DNA of 64,000 bases from Scylla paramamosain (taxonomy: Eukaryota; Arthropoda; Malacostraca; Decapoda; Portunidae): assembly GCF_035594125.1 (NCBI RefSeq), contig NC_087167.1, positions 2,604,501 through 2,668,500 on the forward strand, read 5' to 3'. How positions within the stretch are numbered: the first letter of the stretch is position 1; the number at the start of each line of letters is the position of its first letter. The notes under the pieces are model-generated. The model was not told where the DNA came from, made no database searches, and worked only from the letters and a program-made list of their open reading frames with translations. Made by a program: the position numbers and the translations under genes. Below, piece after piece: positions 14,045 to 28,505 of the stretch.

Positions 14045-15212
14045 TACCCGTGGGTAACCTCAATATTACTAGTGAACTATTAGAAAACCACCAAGAATCT
14101 GCATGACCGTCTTGTCACAGTCTCTCGCTTCAATTTCTCTACCAGAATTCTAAATCGCTTCAAGACCTCAATTCCCTTTTTCTGTCACAGTTGACTCTAT
14201 ATGTTTGTTTGTTTTTTTCCCTCCCTACGACGTGGTATCATAGTATGTCATAGGAAGCGCTCAGAGTCCTTGCTCTTACTCTCCTGCATTACCCAGCCAC
14301 GGTATAAACAATTAGTTCCACAGTCAGTCTTTTTTCGTTTGCTAGCTAACTAACAAAACCCCTAATCAGGTTCCACACTCAGCTTTAGCCGCTACTTTTT
14401 GTTTAGGGGGCGTACCATAAAATTGAAACTGGCTATGGCAGTAAAGTCAATTTCACAGTCTATCCACTCAAAACCACCTCCCACGTTGATGAACTTGCGA
14501 ACAAATAGTAGAAACAGTTTGTTTGGGTAGCTTACCAAGAGGCCGTGGAACTGACCCAAAGACCTGGTATTATAAAGCGAACAGATGGAAGTGAGTAATG
14601 TTGGTGTGGTTCTTGCACGATTACGTAAAGGCCAAACAAACTTCAGCTCACTTCCCACCTCAGCACTCGCTCTCCACTGACCTCTGGCTGACTTGTACTA
14701 ACCCACGCTCTTCCTATCACTGCCTCCTGTTATGCACCATATAATCTTCGAGGAACAACTTTTTTTTTTTCATTAGCAAACTATCACGTTTTCCACTGAC
14801 CTCTGCTTGACTTGCATTACCCCCATCTCTGTCCATCATATCCTCTCCTACATTGGCTTCTCTACTGTGCTTCCTGCGCGGCTATGTGATCTTCGACTTG
14901 TAACACTTTCTTCTTTTTCCACTGACCAACTATCAAGCAAACCTCTTTTCATCTCTTCACACTCTGCAAGGGGACAATATCACCTGTTTCCGAATACAGT
15001 CTAAATTCCTCTCTCAACAAGGCTTTCCAGGGAACAGTGTTAAATACGGGTTACACTTCGTTGTCATCACTCACCTGCGCCTGCTGTTCATCGCCGACTC
15101 ATTTTTTTGAATTGCAAGATTGCGAGATCAGAAGATTACGGACTTTAAAGTCATTTAGATGTCTTGTGCAAATGGACCTTTGAACCCTCTCATCTTTATA
15201 TAGCTTATGTAA
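14045..15212. other. No gene recognised
   Basis: Unique sequence. Two related stretches containing 'ctccactgacctctg.ctgacttg' occur near 14673 and 14792 and look like an old short duplication of about 120 bases. No coding evidence. Confidence 0.5.
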
Positions 15213-15282
15213 CTCTCTCTCTCTCTCTCTCCTCTCCTCTCCTCCTCTCTCTCTCCTCTCTCCTCTCTCTCTCTCTCTCTCT
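15213..15282. repeat. Imperfect (CT)n/(CTCCT)n
   Basis: CT repeats interrupted by CC units. Confidence 0.93.
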
Positions 15283-15728
15283 GGTAAGATAGTCTCTGTC
15301 GCATCGGTTGAAGTAAAAAAAAACAATACCCTCGTGGGTTTGTAGAAGAGGATGTGTCGTCCAGAGGTGGCATGACTTGGCTGGAGAGAGACAGAAGGGA
15401 GAGGGGAGAGAGAGACAAATGAGCATCACCTCCAAGTCCCTGACCTCTGGTAAAGTTTAGAGGAAAAATCACAAGTCTTTTGCATGTTTGGTGGGTCTTG
15501 CAAAACGCTCTGAAAATGTGTTTAATCTTTTCTTTTTCTTTCCTCGGGTTAAAGAGGAGAAGAGAGAACAAGGGAGAAGTAAGGAAAGGAAAGGAAAGGA
15601 AGGGTCTTTGTTGATTCCTCCTGCCTCTCCCACCCACTGCACTGAAGAGGCTAAGTTTCCTCTTTATTTTGACGCCGTGTTGATTTAGTGTCGAGAAAGG
15701 ATTTTGTGATGAAAGAAGCAGAAGGACT

Positions 15729-15780
15729 GGTGATGGTGGTGGTGGTGGTGGTGGTGGTGGTGGTGGTAGTGGTGGTGGTG
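15729..15780. repeat. (GGT)n trinucleotide repeat
   Basis: About 17 GGT units with two variants. Confidence 0.93.
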
Positions 15781-16348
15781 ACGTTGGTGGAGTGGGGAAG
15801 ACTAAAGAAAAAGAAAGAAAACAAATAGTCTAGGAAGAAAGAAGTAAAATTGGTTAAAAAGAAGTAAGATATGAAATGGAATTGATTTGATTGTGAAAAT
15901 AAAGACGTAGGAAGAAAAGACAAAATATTCTAGCAAAGAAATGAAAGAAAAATGGAAAGAAGTGGATAAAAGCAAACAAGATACGAAGTAAGATGAAAAC
16001 CAAATAACAAATGTAAATAAAAGGATGCCACATGCCAAGAATAAAAAAGATGAACAAACAAAATACCAAGAATAGAAAGAAAATGACCATCTACATCATT
16101 ATGACAACACCAATACTAAAATCATTGTCTCCTACTCCTGTTCTTGTCTCTCCTCCATCACTATTCTGCCCCCGTCGGTAGAAGCAATAAAGACACAAGA
16201 CGTTACTCAGTCCAGACCTACAACGCCCCCTGATGGTGCTTGGCCATTAACCAGCCCGTTACCTGATTGCCTTGTTTTGAGCACATTGATTTCTGTCACT
16301 TCATTCGAGGCATTTTGTAATTCCTCGACAGTTAGTTTTCTCTTCAGA
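15781..16348. other. A-rich sequence, no gene recognised
   Basis: Strongly A/G-rich to about 16080 with recurring 'aaagaa' words. The minus-strand frames here are Phe/Leu-rich by composition. Confidence 0.5.
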
Positions 16349-16360
16349 TGTGTGCGTGTG

Positions 16361-16421
<61 letters not shown>
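16349..16421. repeat. (GT)n microsatellite
   Basis: GT run with early variants, then pure from about 16363. Confidence 0.96.
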
Positions 16422-16422
<1 letters not shown>

Positions 16423-17067
16423 GAATTTTCTTAAGTTTATTTCGACATGACGTATGTTTATTTCGCTTCATTCGTAACTTTGTTTTCTATTCCCGTAAGT
16501 TTTTTTTTCCTTTAAGTACTATACGTAAAGTTATTTTGTCCTCGTTTAACGTACTGTTCCTTTACTACGTGTTCTACATTCTTATATTCATAATGAACCA
16601 TTTCCTCCTCATTTGACTACAGTTAGTTAATCGGTTACTTCCACAACACTGTCTGATCTCAAGACCCGCAAGTTGCAATCTGTACATCTATTAGAGTCAT
16701 GCATTTCCGTGATGAGAAAGTGTCTACAAAAAAACTCAAACCTGTAATTGTTACCAGTAAGAGAAAAACAAGTTGCTCATCATGACAAGCCTCTTTTACC
16801 TCAAGCCTTTCATCTCATAATCGACCTTTGTTACGAGTTCCCTTCATGGTATTTGTACTCAAAATAATCTTCTTCCCTCTGATGATGATGCATTGGGGGT
16901 CATTAGGTTGGATTCAGCCCATTCGTCATTTGATAAAGTACCGAGGGGGTTTGCAAGTCAGTTATTTAGATGAAGTTTGGACTATTTTCTATTGTATTGT
17001 ATTGTACTAAATTGTACTCTTTTCCGGTTTCTTCCCCTTTTCCCTATCTTCTCGACCATGTCATTTC

Positions 17068-17071
<4 letters not shown>

Positions 17072-17111
<40 letters not shown>
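17072..17111. repeat. (GA)n microsatellite
   Basis: GA run of about 40 bases. Confidence 0.96.
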
Positions 17112-17113
<2 letters not shown>

Positions 17114-17310
17114 TTGCAGTGAATGTTTTAGTCATGATTGGTCAGGCATATACGCACTGCCTACAAATTATATAACTAGAAATTAAAGTTTTATTCTCCA
17201 TCGCTTTTTACACATCTTATTAACTTTTACTAATTGCAAACTTGTTTGGTTTGTGGATAAGTAGTAAAAGTGAAATTTTTAGCCAGGAAAAGTTTGATAA
17301 GCAACCGTCC

Positions 17311-17314
<4 letters not shown>

Positions 17315-17406
<92 letters not shown>
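17315..17406. repeat. (GA)n microsatellite
   Basis: GA run of about 92 bases, only 200 bases from the preceding GA locus. Confidence 0.97.
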
Positions 17407-17409
<3 letters not shown>

Positions 17410-17815
17410 TCCAGCTTTGCCACCATTCTGTCACATTCTGTCCTGTAGCTACAATTCCCTATGTATTATTGTGTCATGGGAAAAAAAGAGTTTGTCTTTC
17501 TGTCTGCATATCCATCTGTCTGTCTCTCTGTCTGTCTGTTTGATAAAGGAACTAATACATTGGTAGTTTTTTTTTTCTCCTCGTATTGTAAGCTTCGATT
17601 CTGAGGTGCAGCTGCTGAAGGTTATTTGGTGGAAATCTTCATTTGTTTGTCTTCATCTTCAGTGGTATCTAATGACTTTTTCTTTCAAGCTGCCCAAACA
17701 TTTACTTTCCCTCTGCCTCACGATCACCAAAAATGGCAACATGAAAAAATAAACGGAGAGATTACTTGCATATTCATCTGTGTTTATTCCGACGTCACTC
17801 CATTCGAAATTCCTG

Positions 17816-17939
<124 letters not shown>

Positions 17940-18283
17940 AAAAAACAATAGTATTTTCTTATCTCGACTGGTATGTATGTTTAAAAATCATTCATTTCAA
18001 GTCACGTAGGAAAATAGTTTATACATTCTTCTTTTTTTTTCACTCAACAATAATAATATAATGTATTTACTATTCAGGCCTCGATGATCGCAATTCTATT
18101 CTCATTTGTTATCTCCTTACTGCATTTCTGTGGCCAAGTGTCATTATAACGGTGCGTGATAGCTTTAGTTCATTCTCACAATTATAGGCACGTTGGAAGC
18201 AAGCATTTGTTTGCATGTAAAAAAAAAAAAAAAGAAAAAGAAAAAAATAGATAGAACTGTGAAATTAATTGATGTTAGTGTGC

Positions 18284-18284
<1 letters not shown>

Positions 18285-18366
<82 letters not shown>

Positions 18367-18564
18367 CCTTCCTGCCTTTCTTCCTTCCTTCCATCTTTCC
18401 TTCCTTCCTCCCTTCACTTATTCATTCATTCATTCATTCATTCATTCATTCTTCTTCTTCTTCTTCTTCTTCTTCTTCTTCTTCTTCTTCTTCTTCTTCT
18501 TCTTCTTCTTCTTCTTCTTCTTCTTCTTCCCAATCCTCCTCCTCCTCCTCCTCCTCCTCCTCCT
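18285..18564. repeat. Mosaic microsatellite: CT, TTCC, ATTC, CTT, CCT
   Basis: A chain of pyrimidine-biased motifs: CT (18285-18363), TTCC-like (18364-18415), ATTC (18421-18450), CTT (18451-18530) and CCT (18535-18564). It is preceded by an A-run at 18220-18247. Each block is nearly pure. Confidence 0.96.
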
Positions 18565-18895
18565 GTGTCATCGTTACCGTCATCACTGTAACAAAGTGAG
18601 ACAAAGGGAGGGTGACGGTTGAATGACAGCATATACCAGTGCAGTAAGTGTCTGTGTCACCACTGCCACCATCGTCACCTCCGCTATCCTCGCCATCGCC
18701 CCCGCCCCAGGTTGTTTTCGGCTGCGTGGTGGGAGAGCAACAGCTTTCTCGCGTCATGCCGCCGAGACTACCGGCTTATCTCCTACAGGGAAATGACTGG
18801 ACGCAAAAACCTGAGAGAAAGTTGCGTAGTGTGTTTGGGGGTGTTCTAAGACGAGGAGGAGGAGGAGGAGGAGGGGAGAAAGTGTACGTACGTGC

Positions 18896-18898
<3 letters not shown>

Positions 18899-18952
<54 letters not shown>

Positions 18953-18962
18953 TGTGTGTGTG
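18899..18962. repeat. (GT)n microsatellite
   Basis: GT run preceded by a short (GGA)n at 18852-18873. Confidence 0.95.
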
Positions 18963-19060
18963 ATGAGGCAAATATATCTTAGAGAGCGTAGCAGAAATGT
19001 TTGTTTGTGGTTGTTCATTCTCAAGAGGACGCGAAGGTGACTGTTGAGATTTGAATGTTT

Positions 19061-19062
<2 letters not shown>

Positions 19063-19132
<70 letters not shown>
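19063..19132. repeat. (GA)n microsatellite
   Basis: GA run of about 70 bases, followed by 'gacagaca' words. Confidence 0.97.
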
Positions 19133-19134
<2 letters not shown>

Positions 19135-19230
19135 CTGGTAGACAGACAGATAGACAGACAGGAGACAGAGTGCTGGAGGTGTAGGTAGTAAGAATAGAGA
19201 AAGCCGAGTCTGCGTTCAGTCAGGCTGCAT

Positions 19231-19232
<2 letters not shown>

Positions 19233-19320
<88 letters not shown>
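19233..19320. repeat. (GT)n microsatellite
   Basis: Pure GT run of 88 bases. Confidence 0.97.
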
Positions 19321-19323
<3 letters not shown>

Positions 19324-20602
19324 CTGTATTTTCGCTTGCTTGCTAGCTGGCTTATCTTCGCTACGAGTTATTTTGCTGAGGGCACATGCAAGGGGCGGCG
19401 ACCGCTGAGTGAGAGTGCACGGCTGGAGGTGGAATGCAGACGTTGATCTTTCTCGTCTTGCGAGGGAAGCATTATCTCTCTGACTGCACGATTTCTGCCT
19501 AAAATAACGCCGCCCCTGTGTTCGCATTAATCTTCCAGGCACCAACACAAGCGGGGTTAATGCGCTGCCTGGCCCGAAGAGAAGGGCGCTGGTGCGTTGC
19601 GGTGTGAGGGGGCGATGCTTTTGGAGAAGGAATGCAGATGCTTGTTTACGGTCGACGCCTTGAATCATGGGAGACTTGCGTAATGAAGACTGCCGGAAAC
19701 TGACCTCAACTGACCTCCCTACGTCACGGAAGCTAATGGTACCTTCCTGACTGGGCATAATGGACTCCGCCAGCCCTCGCCTGTAAAGGAGTGCCGGACC
19801 GGGCTGCCTTTAGGGAGCAACCTTCGGTCACCAGAAAATTAGGACGGTGGTGCAACTGTAGAGGCAAGGCACGTGTTGCCAGCTTGTGGTGCGCAGGTCT
19901 GCTGGTCTTCACGCTCTATTCGCTCCCACTCCCGAGAAGATGACGGCGTTTCATCACTGTTATTATGAAATTTGACTTTAAATGAGGTACTGTAATTTTC
20001 ATAACCTTGATGGCTTTATAGTACGTTCTTTCTTTTTGTCTTCTTTTCGTATTCATGAAACTGATACCTATGGATATTCCCAGCAACTCTTTGAATGTTA
20101 TCGGAGAAATTTCTGGATGCAATTTTCAAGCAACTTCCTTGTGGCTGTATCCATAAATAGCAGTATCATCACATCACTATTTGTATATTTCCTCCTCCTT
20201 CACCTCAGTATGGCTTCTAAAATACAAATAAACAAGACTTATCACAGCATTCTCTTTTCTCCGGCTTCTCTTGTTCCTGGTACACTTATATATACGTTGT
20301 TTACTATTTGTGGAGCTCAGCGGTAGAGGCGAGCCAACCTACACCGCTCCCTTCTCTTCCCTCCCCTTTAGTCTCCCTCTCCTCCTGTCTCCCCTCCACT
20401 TCCCAGCCATTACCGGGGCTTGAGGTAACAGGAGATCCCGTATCCGTGTTCTGGAGGGTAATGCGTGAGTCAGGTGTTTTATGATGCAGTGTTTTGTCTC
20501 ACGTAACATGCTGAGCACTGACATGTACACCGCTACTACACATTACCTCGCCCCTCTTGCCTCATGTGTGTGTTGGTGGGTGGATGGGAAGGTGGGGTTG
20601 GT

Positions 20603-20605
<3 letters not shown>
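19321..20605. other. No gene recognised
   Basis: Unique sequence, GC-richer at 19380-19900. A minus-strand frame at 19216-19758 owes its last third to the GT repeat; the remainder is basic and featureless. No splice-supported exon seen. Confidence 0.5.

Positions 20606-20696
<91 letters not shown>
20606..20696. repeat. (CT)n microsatellite
   Basis: Pure CT run of 91 bases. Confidence 0.97.
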
Positions 20697-20698
<2 letters not shown>

Positions 20699-21573
20699 GC
20701 ACGTCCATCATCCACTCTTCTATCTTCCCTTGTGTGGACGGAGATGAAAGTGGAAGGGTGATAGTAAGAATCATCACATTATAAAGTCGTGACTCTTAAT
20801 GCACGTCAGCCTCTTGGAGTTACCCCCTGAAGATGGTGAATACTCTTAGAAATTTTGCATCCTCTTATTTTCTGTGGTCGATGCTGCAGAAGGGTATTGA
20901 ATGTAAGCTTTACGGAACTTATGATAACTTTTTTTTTTGCCAAGTCAGTAGAAAGCATTAGAAGATTAGGTAAGTTTATATAAGGGAATGATATGAGGTG
21001 TAGGTGTGTATGTTTTGTACTCCATCTGCCATGAGTAAGTTTGTTACCTTCTCGTACTTTTCCCTGCGATCATGTTACGCATCTATTGTGTTATCATGGA
21101 TAGTCAATATTCGTTATCTTTCTTACATGAGGGGGAACTGATAACGAAAAAAATAATGATTAAATAAAGCTCGTCATTCCTTGAGAGTTTATATTGAAAA
21201 GTCTTAAAAGTGTTGGTCATTTTAGCTTTAGCGGTGTTTTATAAAGCCATTCAAGTCACTGAAACACGGAAAAATAGAATCAGACAGAGTTCAAGATTCC
21301 ATCACAACTGAGTACAAAGACACAATTGCTTTTTGGCCAGAAGTTATCCGTTTTATCGTAGATTCAAACCGCATTAAAAATTCAATCCTTTCTAAATCGG
21401 TAACTTGCATCACCAGTTCATCCTGACACAAGGGAGGACATGAAGGACAGCCAAACCAACTGACAGTCATTCCTGTGTGCTGAATGATGTGTCGCCGGCG
21501 AGGGTCTGGCTTGTGTCCGTCCGAGCGTCCCTCCCTGGAGAAACTGACAGGCTGTTTGGGCGGCGTGTGTCAA

Positions 21574-21575
<2 letters not shown>
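20697..21575. other. No gene recognised
   Basis: AT-rich unique sequence with no open frame of note. Confidence 0.55.

Positions 21576-21659
<84 letters not shown>
21576..21659. repeat. (GA)n microsatellite
   Basis: Pure GA run of about 84 bases. Confidence 0.97.
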
Positions 21660-21660
<1 letters not shown>

Positions 21661-21974
21661 GCGCAGAAACAGAAAGAGAATCAAAGACAACTAAAGAGAT
21701 ACCTAATGCAATAGATACATGCACAGATAAACAGATAATAAGTGTGAAGTAACCAAATAGGAACAAAATACATGAATAAGCGTGTAATAAATCATTGTGA
21801 ATAAATGTTTGTCTGGTCGGCTTGCACGAGGTACTAACCAACCCTTGCACTTTTCGCACTGAGCAATACTTCATGGCAAATATTCTTGTCTGTGTGATTT
21901 AAACCTGCGATATTGGTTTTCTTGGAACTGCATTCTCAGCCGTATTGGCGTTTCATCTCAATGTTTTTTCCTCA

Positions 21975-22440
21975 ACAGGTTGCAGTGGATGTTATTCAAG
22001 GTTGTTTTCATGATTCTACTGATAGCGATGGTCTGACAGGCTCTGGTTGAAGTTATTAAGACTTGTAATGGTGCTTTTATCATTCTAGTGGCAGTTTAAC
22101 AAAGTTAGTGATTGTTCAACAGGCTCCAGTGAAAATTATAAGCGTTTTAAGGATGGCTTTATGATTCTATTGATAGTCTTGCAAGGCTGGTGATAGTTCG
22201 ACAGGCTCCGGTGAAACTTATTAGGATTTCCAAAGATTTATTTGTGATTCTAGTGAAAGTTTAACAAGGATAGTGATAATTTAACATGCTTTAGTGGAAG
22301 ATATCAGGGTTTTTTTTTATTGGTGCTTTCATGATTCTCTTGATAGCATAACAAGGATAGTTTAACAGGCTCCAGTGGAAGTTGCTAGGGATTGCAGGGA
22401 TGTCTTCATTTGTATAATGATAGTGTAAAAAAAAATTGCA
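21975..22440. repeat. Diverged tandem repeat, period about 82 bp, 5-6 copies
   Basis: The word 'acaggctcc.gtg' recurs at 21975, 22036, 22119, 22201, 22284 and 22365, so spacing is 61 and then 81-83 bases. Each unit also contains 'atgattcta.tgatagt' and 'aacaaggatagt' words. Copies are clearly related but strongly mutated, showing an old array. Not coding. Confidence 0.85.
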
Positions 22441-22976
22441 TCATTAATGGAGAAAACACTCTTGAAAACCATATTTATTATATATGTAGCCTTTGTCCTT
22501 ATCAGAAACCCTAAGCGTTTCAAAATGCGGGCTGTGGATACGTGTGTTAGCAAAGTTCACGTGTTGTTGGGAGCATTGATACCATTGCGGACGTCGCTGT
22601 GTCGCTTGTGGCTGAGTAATTCTGTTCTGCATGCAATTCCACACATCCGGCAGTTCAGCTTTCACGATAATAACCTTTAGTACGTAGACCTTCGGCGAAA
22701 CCAGTGCAGAGATTTCAACTATCTTTTTTTTTCTTTTTTTCTTTCAACTCCTCCAATTCTCTGTGTCCCAGACCGAGCGATATTCCAGGGTTGAGGGTGA
22801 AAAGTTGGGCGTGTCCCGGTGTGGTTCCGCGTTGAGCCTCGGCTTTTGGCATATCTGTCAGCTACATCTTGTATAGTTATTGGCGGTTGGGGGGAGAGGG
22901 TGGGGGAAGTGTAGGAGTCTCCGCAGCGGCTTGTCCGAGGCGTGTTTCATGATTCTGTTTAGCTTCCCCCTTCCAT

Positions 22977-23012
<36 letters not shown>

Positions 23013-24024
23013 AAATGATGGACAGTTCATTAATATGGCAGCTGGCGAATTCAAATATCCTATAAGTGGAAGTAATGAGGAAAAAACTAAACACTACTGA
23101 AACTTCTTAAAAATACTTACATACTGAATTATTTACAGGGTGGTGATGTCATGTAAGAGAGAGAGAGAGGAGGGGGGTAGCGTCTTGCTCTACGCCGGGT
23201 AGTCAAGACGATTTCAGTGTTTTCTCGAATACCCTCACGCCGCAGAGATCCAGCCTGTAGTATGCAGCGGAGGCTTGGCGCGGCGCCAGGCGGGAGTGTG
23301 GCTGCACTGAACACTGAACACTAGACACTAACTTGCACTGGACAGCCAAAAAATGATCATGGAGACCCTGCACAATTAATGATAGCCCGAGATATTCAGA
23401 AGAGACACGGTAATAATGATAACAATGATGATACTGATGCTGATGGGTAAGGTTGATAATGATGACAATGATAATAGTGATTATTACGGCGATAACAATG
23501 GTTTGAGTCAGAGGTGGGAGTGTGGCGGAGTGACGGGTGTGTTAAAGAGGTCAGGTGAGATAATAAACTATCTTAGATTATAATTATTAGATCACCTCCT
23601 TGACGAGGGAGTGTTGCTGTGGTGACCTGCTCCTCGCTGCACCTCACAGCCGCTGCTGCCTTGCTTGCTACCTCACCTCAAAGAGCTTTCAATATAATCA
23701 TCTTTGACTTGTGTCTCCATGAATCAGATACATTATATCTTTGTAAATATGAATGTGTGTCTGACCGAGCTGCCACTGCCTTTACGAGTCTTCTTCCCCT
23801 CTGTTTTTTTGCCGGCCGCCTCGTCCACTGAACTACCCTAAGGGCCAACACATATTCTTGCCGTGATGATAAACAAAGAATGAAAAACTTGTATTTATCA
23901 TAAGTGCAGTATTATTTATTATTTATTATTCATTTTATTTGTTTGTGTATTTTTATTTCTTTGTGAATATTTCTTTATAAACAATTTTTTTGCGTAGGTG
24001 AGGAGTCTGGCGAGGAGGGCGCAA
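22441..24024. other. No gene recognised; small repeats
   Basis: Contains a GT run (22976-23009) and a degenerate GATAAT/GATGAT-rich patch at 23408-23502. GC-richer at 23160-23320. No splice-flanked exon could be supported. Confidence 0.5.
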
Positions 24025-25379
<1,355 letters not shown>

Positions 25380-25382
25380 CTC

Positions 25383-25469
<87 letters not shown>
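25380..25469. repeat. (CT)n microsatellite
   Basis: CT run of about 90 bases with one G near its left end. Confidence 0.97.
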
Positions 25470-25472
<3 letters not shown>

Positions 25473-25508
25473 TAGGAACAATAGTCTGGTTTGGTGAGAG
25501 GTGGAATA

Positions 25509-25510
<2 letters not shown>

Positions 25511-25565
<55 letters not shown>
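25511..25565. repeat. (GA)n microsatellite
   Basis: GA run of about 55 bases, 41 bases downstream of the complementary CT run. Confidence 0.97.
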
Positions 25566-25567
<2 letters not shown>

Positions 25568-25797
25568 TGGGGGATAAAGAGAAGAGAACAAGAAAAGGAG
25601 GGAGAGGAAGAGAGGGAGGTGAGTACTTAAGTTAAGGGCTTCTTGACTGAGCTTCAGGTAAAGGTAATGAGGCAGAACCAGGAAACGTGTACTTTTTTGC
25701 ACCGTAACTTTTTTTTTCTCTCTCTTCATCACGTGTGCGCCTTAAATGTTAATGTCACCGCCCAGGGGAAGTGTGGCTGGTTAGCAGGTGACGTGGT

Positions 25798-25826
25798 AGT
25801 GGTGGTGGTGGTGGTGGTGGTGGTGT
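25798..25826. repeat. (GGT)n trinucleotide repeat
   Basis: About nine GGT units. Confidence 0.88.
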
Positions 25827-25884
25827 TTAACTGTGAATATTTGCTGCTATTAAGTTGGTGTTGTTCTGATGGTGTTTACTCTTC

Positions 25885-26295
25885 CTTTTTGCTGTTACGC
25901 ATCTTCTGTAACACTACCAGGTATATATGCTGTCATTTTGTGATTTATCCTTTGTCATATGCTGTCATATTCTTTCACATATTGTCACTGTGAGTCTCTG
26001 CTACTAAGAAGTGATGTATTAGTATTTTGTCAACTTTTCTCTTATTCTGTTACACATCTTCTGTTACATTACCAAGTATCTGCTTATCTGCTGTCACTTT
26101 TTGTCATATATTCTCTGCCACATGTCATTCTCTCACATACTGTCACATTGTGTTACGCATATTCTGATATTCTGTTATACTGTCTCGTGCTGTCATATAT
26201 TGCCACATGCTGTCACACAACGACCCACTGTCACATCCTGTCATATTCCGTCACATATCTTGTCATATTCTGCCACTTCCTTAATGTTAGTTCTG
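25885..26295. repeat. Degenerate 'tgtcacat' array inside a larger duplication
   Basis: Words such as 'ctgtcacat', 'ctgtcatat' and 'ctgccacat' recur every 10-25 bases through the block. In addition, 'gctgttacgcatcttctgta' (25889) reappears as a near copy at about 26046, implying a unit of about 157 bases duplicated on top of the short repeats. Confidence 0.75.
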
Positions 26296-26537
26296 TAAGA
26301 TTTTCATGTAAGTGAGAGGAAGACTGTTTGCCTCTCTGTTTATCTATCTGTCAGTCTGTCTCTCTTCCTCTCTTCCTCCCTCCCTTCCTTCCTTCTCCCT
26401 CTATATCTCATGCACTCCACTTCCTCCTTTCGCTTTTTAGCTTTTTCACCTCCTTATTTTCTCATCCACTTTCCAGATCACTCACCCTCACTGCTTTCAT
26501 CAGTAATCACCCACATTGGCTTGCTACGTGTCTCTGA

Positions 26538-26543
<6 letters not shown>

Positions 26544-26608
<65 letters not shown>
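26544..26608. repeat. (GT)n microsatellite
   Basis: GT run of about 65 bases. Confidence 0.96.
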
Positions 26609-26610
<2 letters not shown>

Positions 26611-26739
26611 GAAGTTGCCCGGTTGATCAGCATGCAGTGTGCGACGTTGAGTGGAAGCAGGTCTGAGCTTTCTCCCTCACTGAGCCTGGTTGGAGAGAGA
26701 GTTCTAATTCCTCCCCTCCTCCCCTTCTACTCTTGCCTC

Positions 26740-26780
26740 TCCTCCTCCTCCTCCTCCTCCTCCTCCTCCTCCTCCTCCTC
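26740..26780. repeat. (CCT)n trinucleotide repeat
   Basis: About 13 CCT units. Confidence 0.95.
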
Positions 26781-26861
26781 ACCCTACTCTTTCCTCCTCT
26801 ACCTCTGCACCCTCTCCAACTTTCCTCCATCCTACTTTTTCTCACTTTCTCACTCTCACTT

Positions 26862-26862
<1 letters not shown>

Positions 26863-26948
<86 letters not shown>
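26863..26948. repeat. (CT)n microsatellite
   Basis: Pure CT run of 86 bases. Confidence 0.97.
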
Positions 26949-26951
<3 letters not shown>

Positions 26952-27285
26952 CAAAAGTCACTCATTAAATTTTACTACTATCTCGTATACTTATCAGAAT
27001 TACCTATATAGTTTTACACCGTAAGTTTTGCCCTTCACAGAATAAAGACATAAAGATATTCAAATACCATAATATATTTTTTCCCTCCCTTTGGTCAACG
27101 AGTAATGAAAGAAAGAAAAATAAAATATCAAGAAGTCCAGATCAGTGTGGTCGGTCGGTCAGCCTTGAACAGTAACTATTTGGTATTGCATTGTCTTTGT
27201 TAGCCTGTCTCTCTACATGGATAAGGGCAAGGGAGGTTTAGGGTTCGGGGTGTGTGAGAAACGTCGGCAGGAAGTCTTCTATAGG

Positions 27286-27316
<31 letters not shown>

Positions 27317-27731
27317 CTTCCTAGTAGAATGGTAAGCAGGAGGGTTGAATAGGAAGGGTCGTGCGTGGAAAAGGAGGGAAGCTCTTTTAAAAGGGTCGGA
27401 GGTTTCAAGGAGACACTTCCTTAATCGTGTTGTTGGCTGGCTGTCTGGCTGTCTGTCGGTCTGTCTGCCTTTATGTTTCTTAGTAGCCACGTACTTTCAT
27501 CTACTTCCTTATTGCTTGCTGTGTTTTTTTAATTTTTTTTTATTCATCTGTTTTCTATTTTGATTCGCATTTTTCTGCGCCCAATGTTTATATCTTACGG
27601 CTTAGAAACAGACAGACAGATAAATAAACAGATAAACAGGAAGACGGACAGACACGCACACACACACACACACACACAACATTCTTATCTTAATCTTAAG
27701 CTGTTTCTCCTTTCTCCCCATTCCTCCCTTT

Positions 27732-27838
<107 letters not shown>

Positions 27839-27939
27839 GGTGAGAGGGAGAGGCAAAATAACCCCCACATTTATGACCCTTTCGCTGACACAGACTCCGC
27901 GACTTTCATTCATTCGCTCCTCCCCCATTTCCCTCCCTT

Positions 27940-27984
27940 CTCCTCCTCCTCCTCCTCCTCCTCCTCCTCCTCCTCCTCCTCCTC
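27940..27984. repeat. (CCT)n trinucleotide repeat
   Basis: About 14 CCT units. Confidence 0.95.
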
Positions 27985-28036
27985 TCCTTGCACCTCTTCT
28001 TTCTCTTCTGGAGAGCTGGCTTTCACTCCTTTACAG

Positions 28037-28038
<2 letters not shown>

Positions 28039-28095
<57 letters not shown>
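28039..28095. repeat. (GT)n microsatellite
   Basis: GT run of about 57 bases. Confidence 0.96.
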
Positions 28096-28098
<3 letters not shown>

Positions 28099-28505
28099 AT
28101 AACTTGCTACCCCTTAATGTACTAAGCAGATGTCGCTGTGGTTCTTTCCCTCATATTGCATAGTCATAGTTAGTGGTTTGTAAATGACGACAATTTTTAT
28201 GATTTTTCATTTTTTTTTTTTTTTACTCGAACGAAGAAGATCTTTGTTTTAATATTCGATTCACCTTTTGATATTCAGGAGATGAGTTAATTTGAATTTC
28301 CCTATACGTATCTGACTTTTTTTTTATGGTGCAGAGGTGTCGATTTCATGCTTATCAGAAGACACCAACTGATTTAGTTGAATTCACTCCCCCGACGAAA
28401 AAGAAAAAAAAAAGTCTTGTGGTGCTTCATGTCAAAATTTACAGACAGACTTCGGTGGTCAGACGTACGGAATTTCCGCCCAACGAAGGGGACTAATATA
28501 CGTTA

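Noticed and set aside
20308..20330. tRNA-like A-box words ('gagctcagcggtagagg')
   Set aside because: No B box or cloverleaf could be drawn in the next 80 bases.
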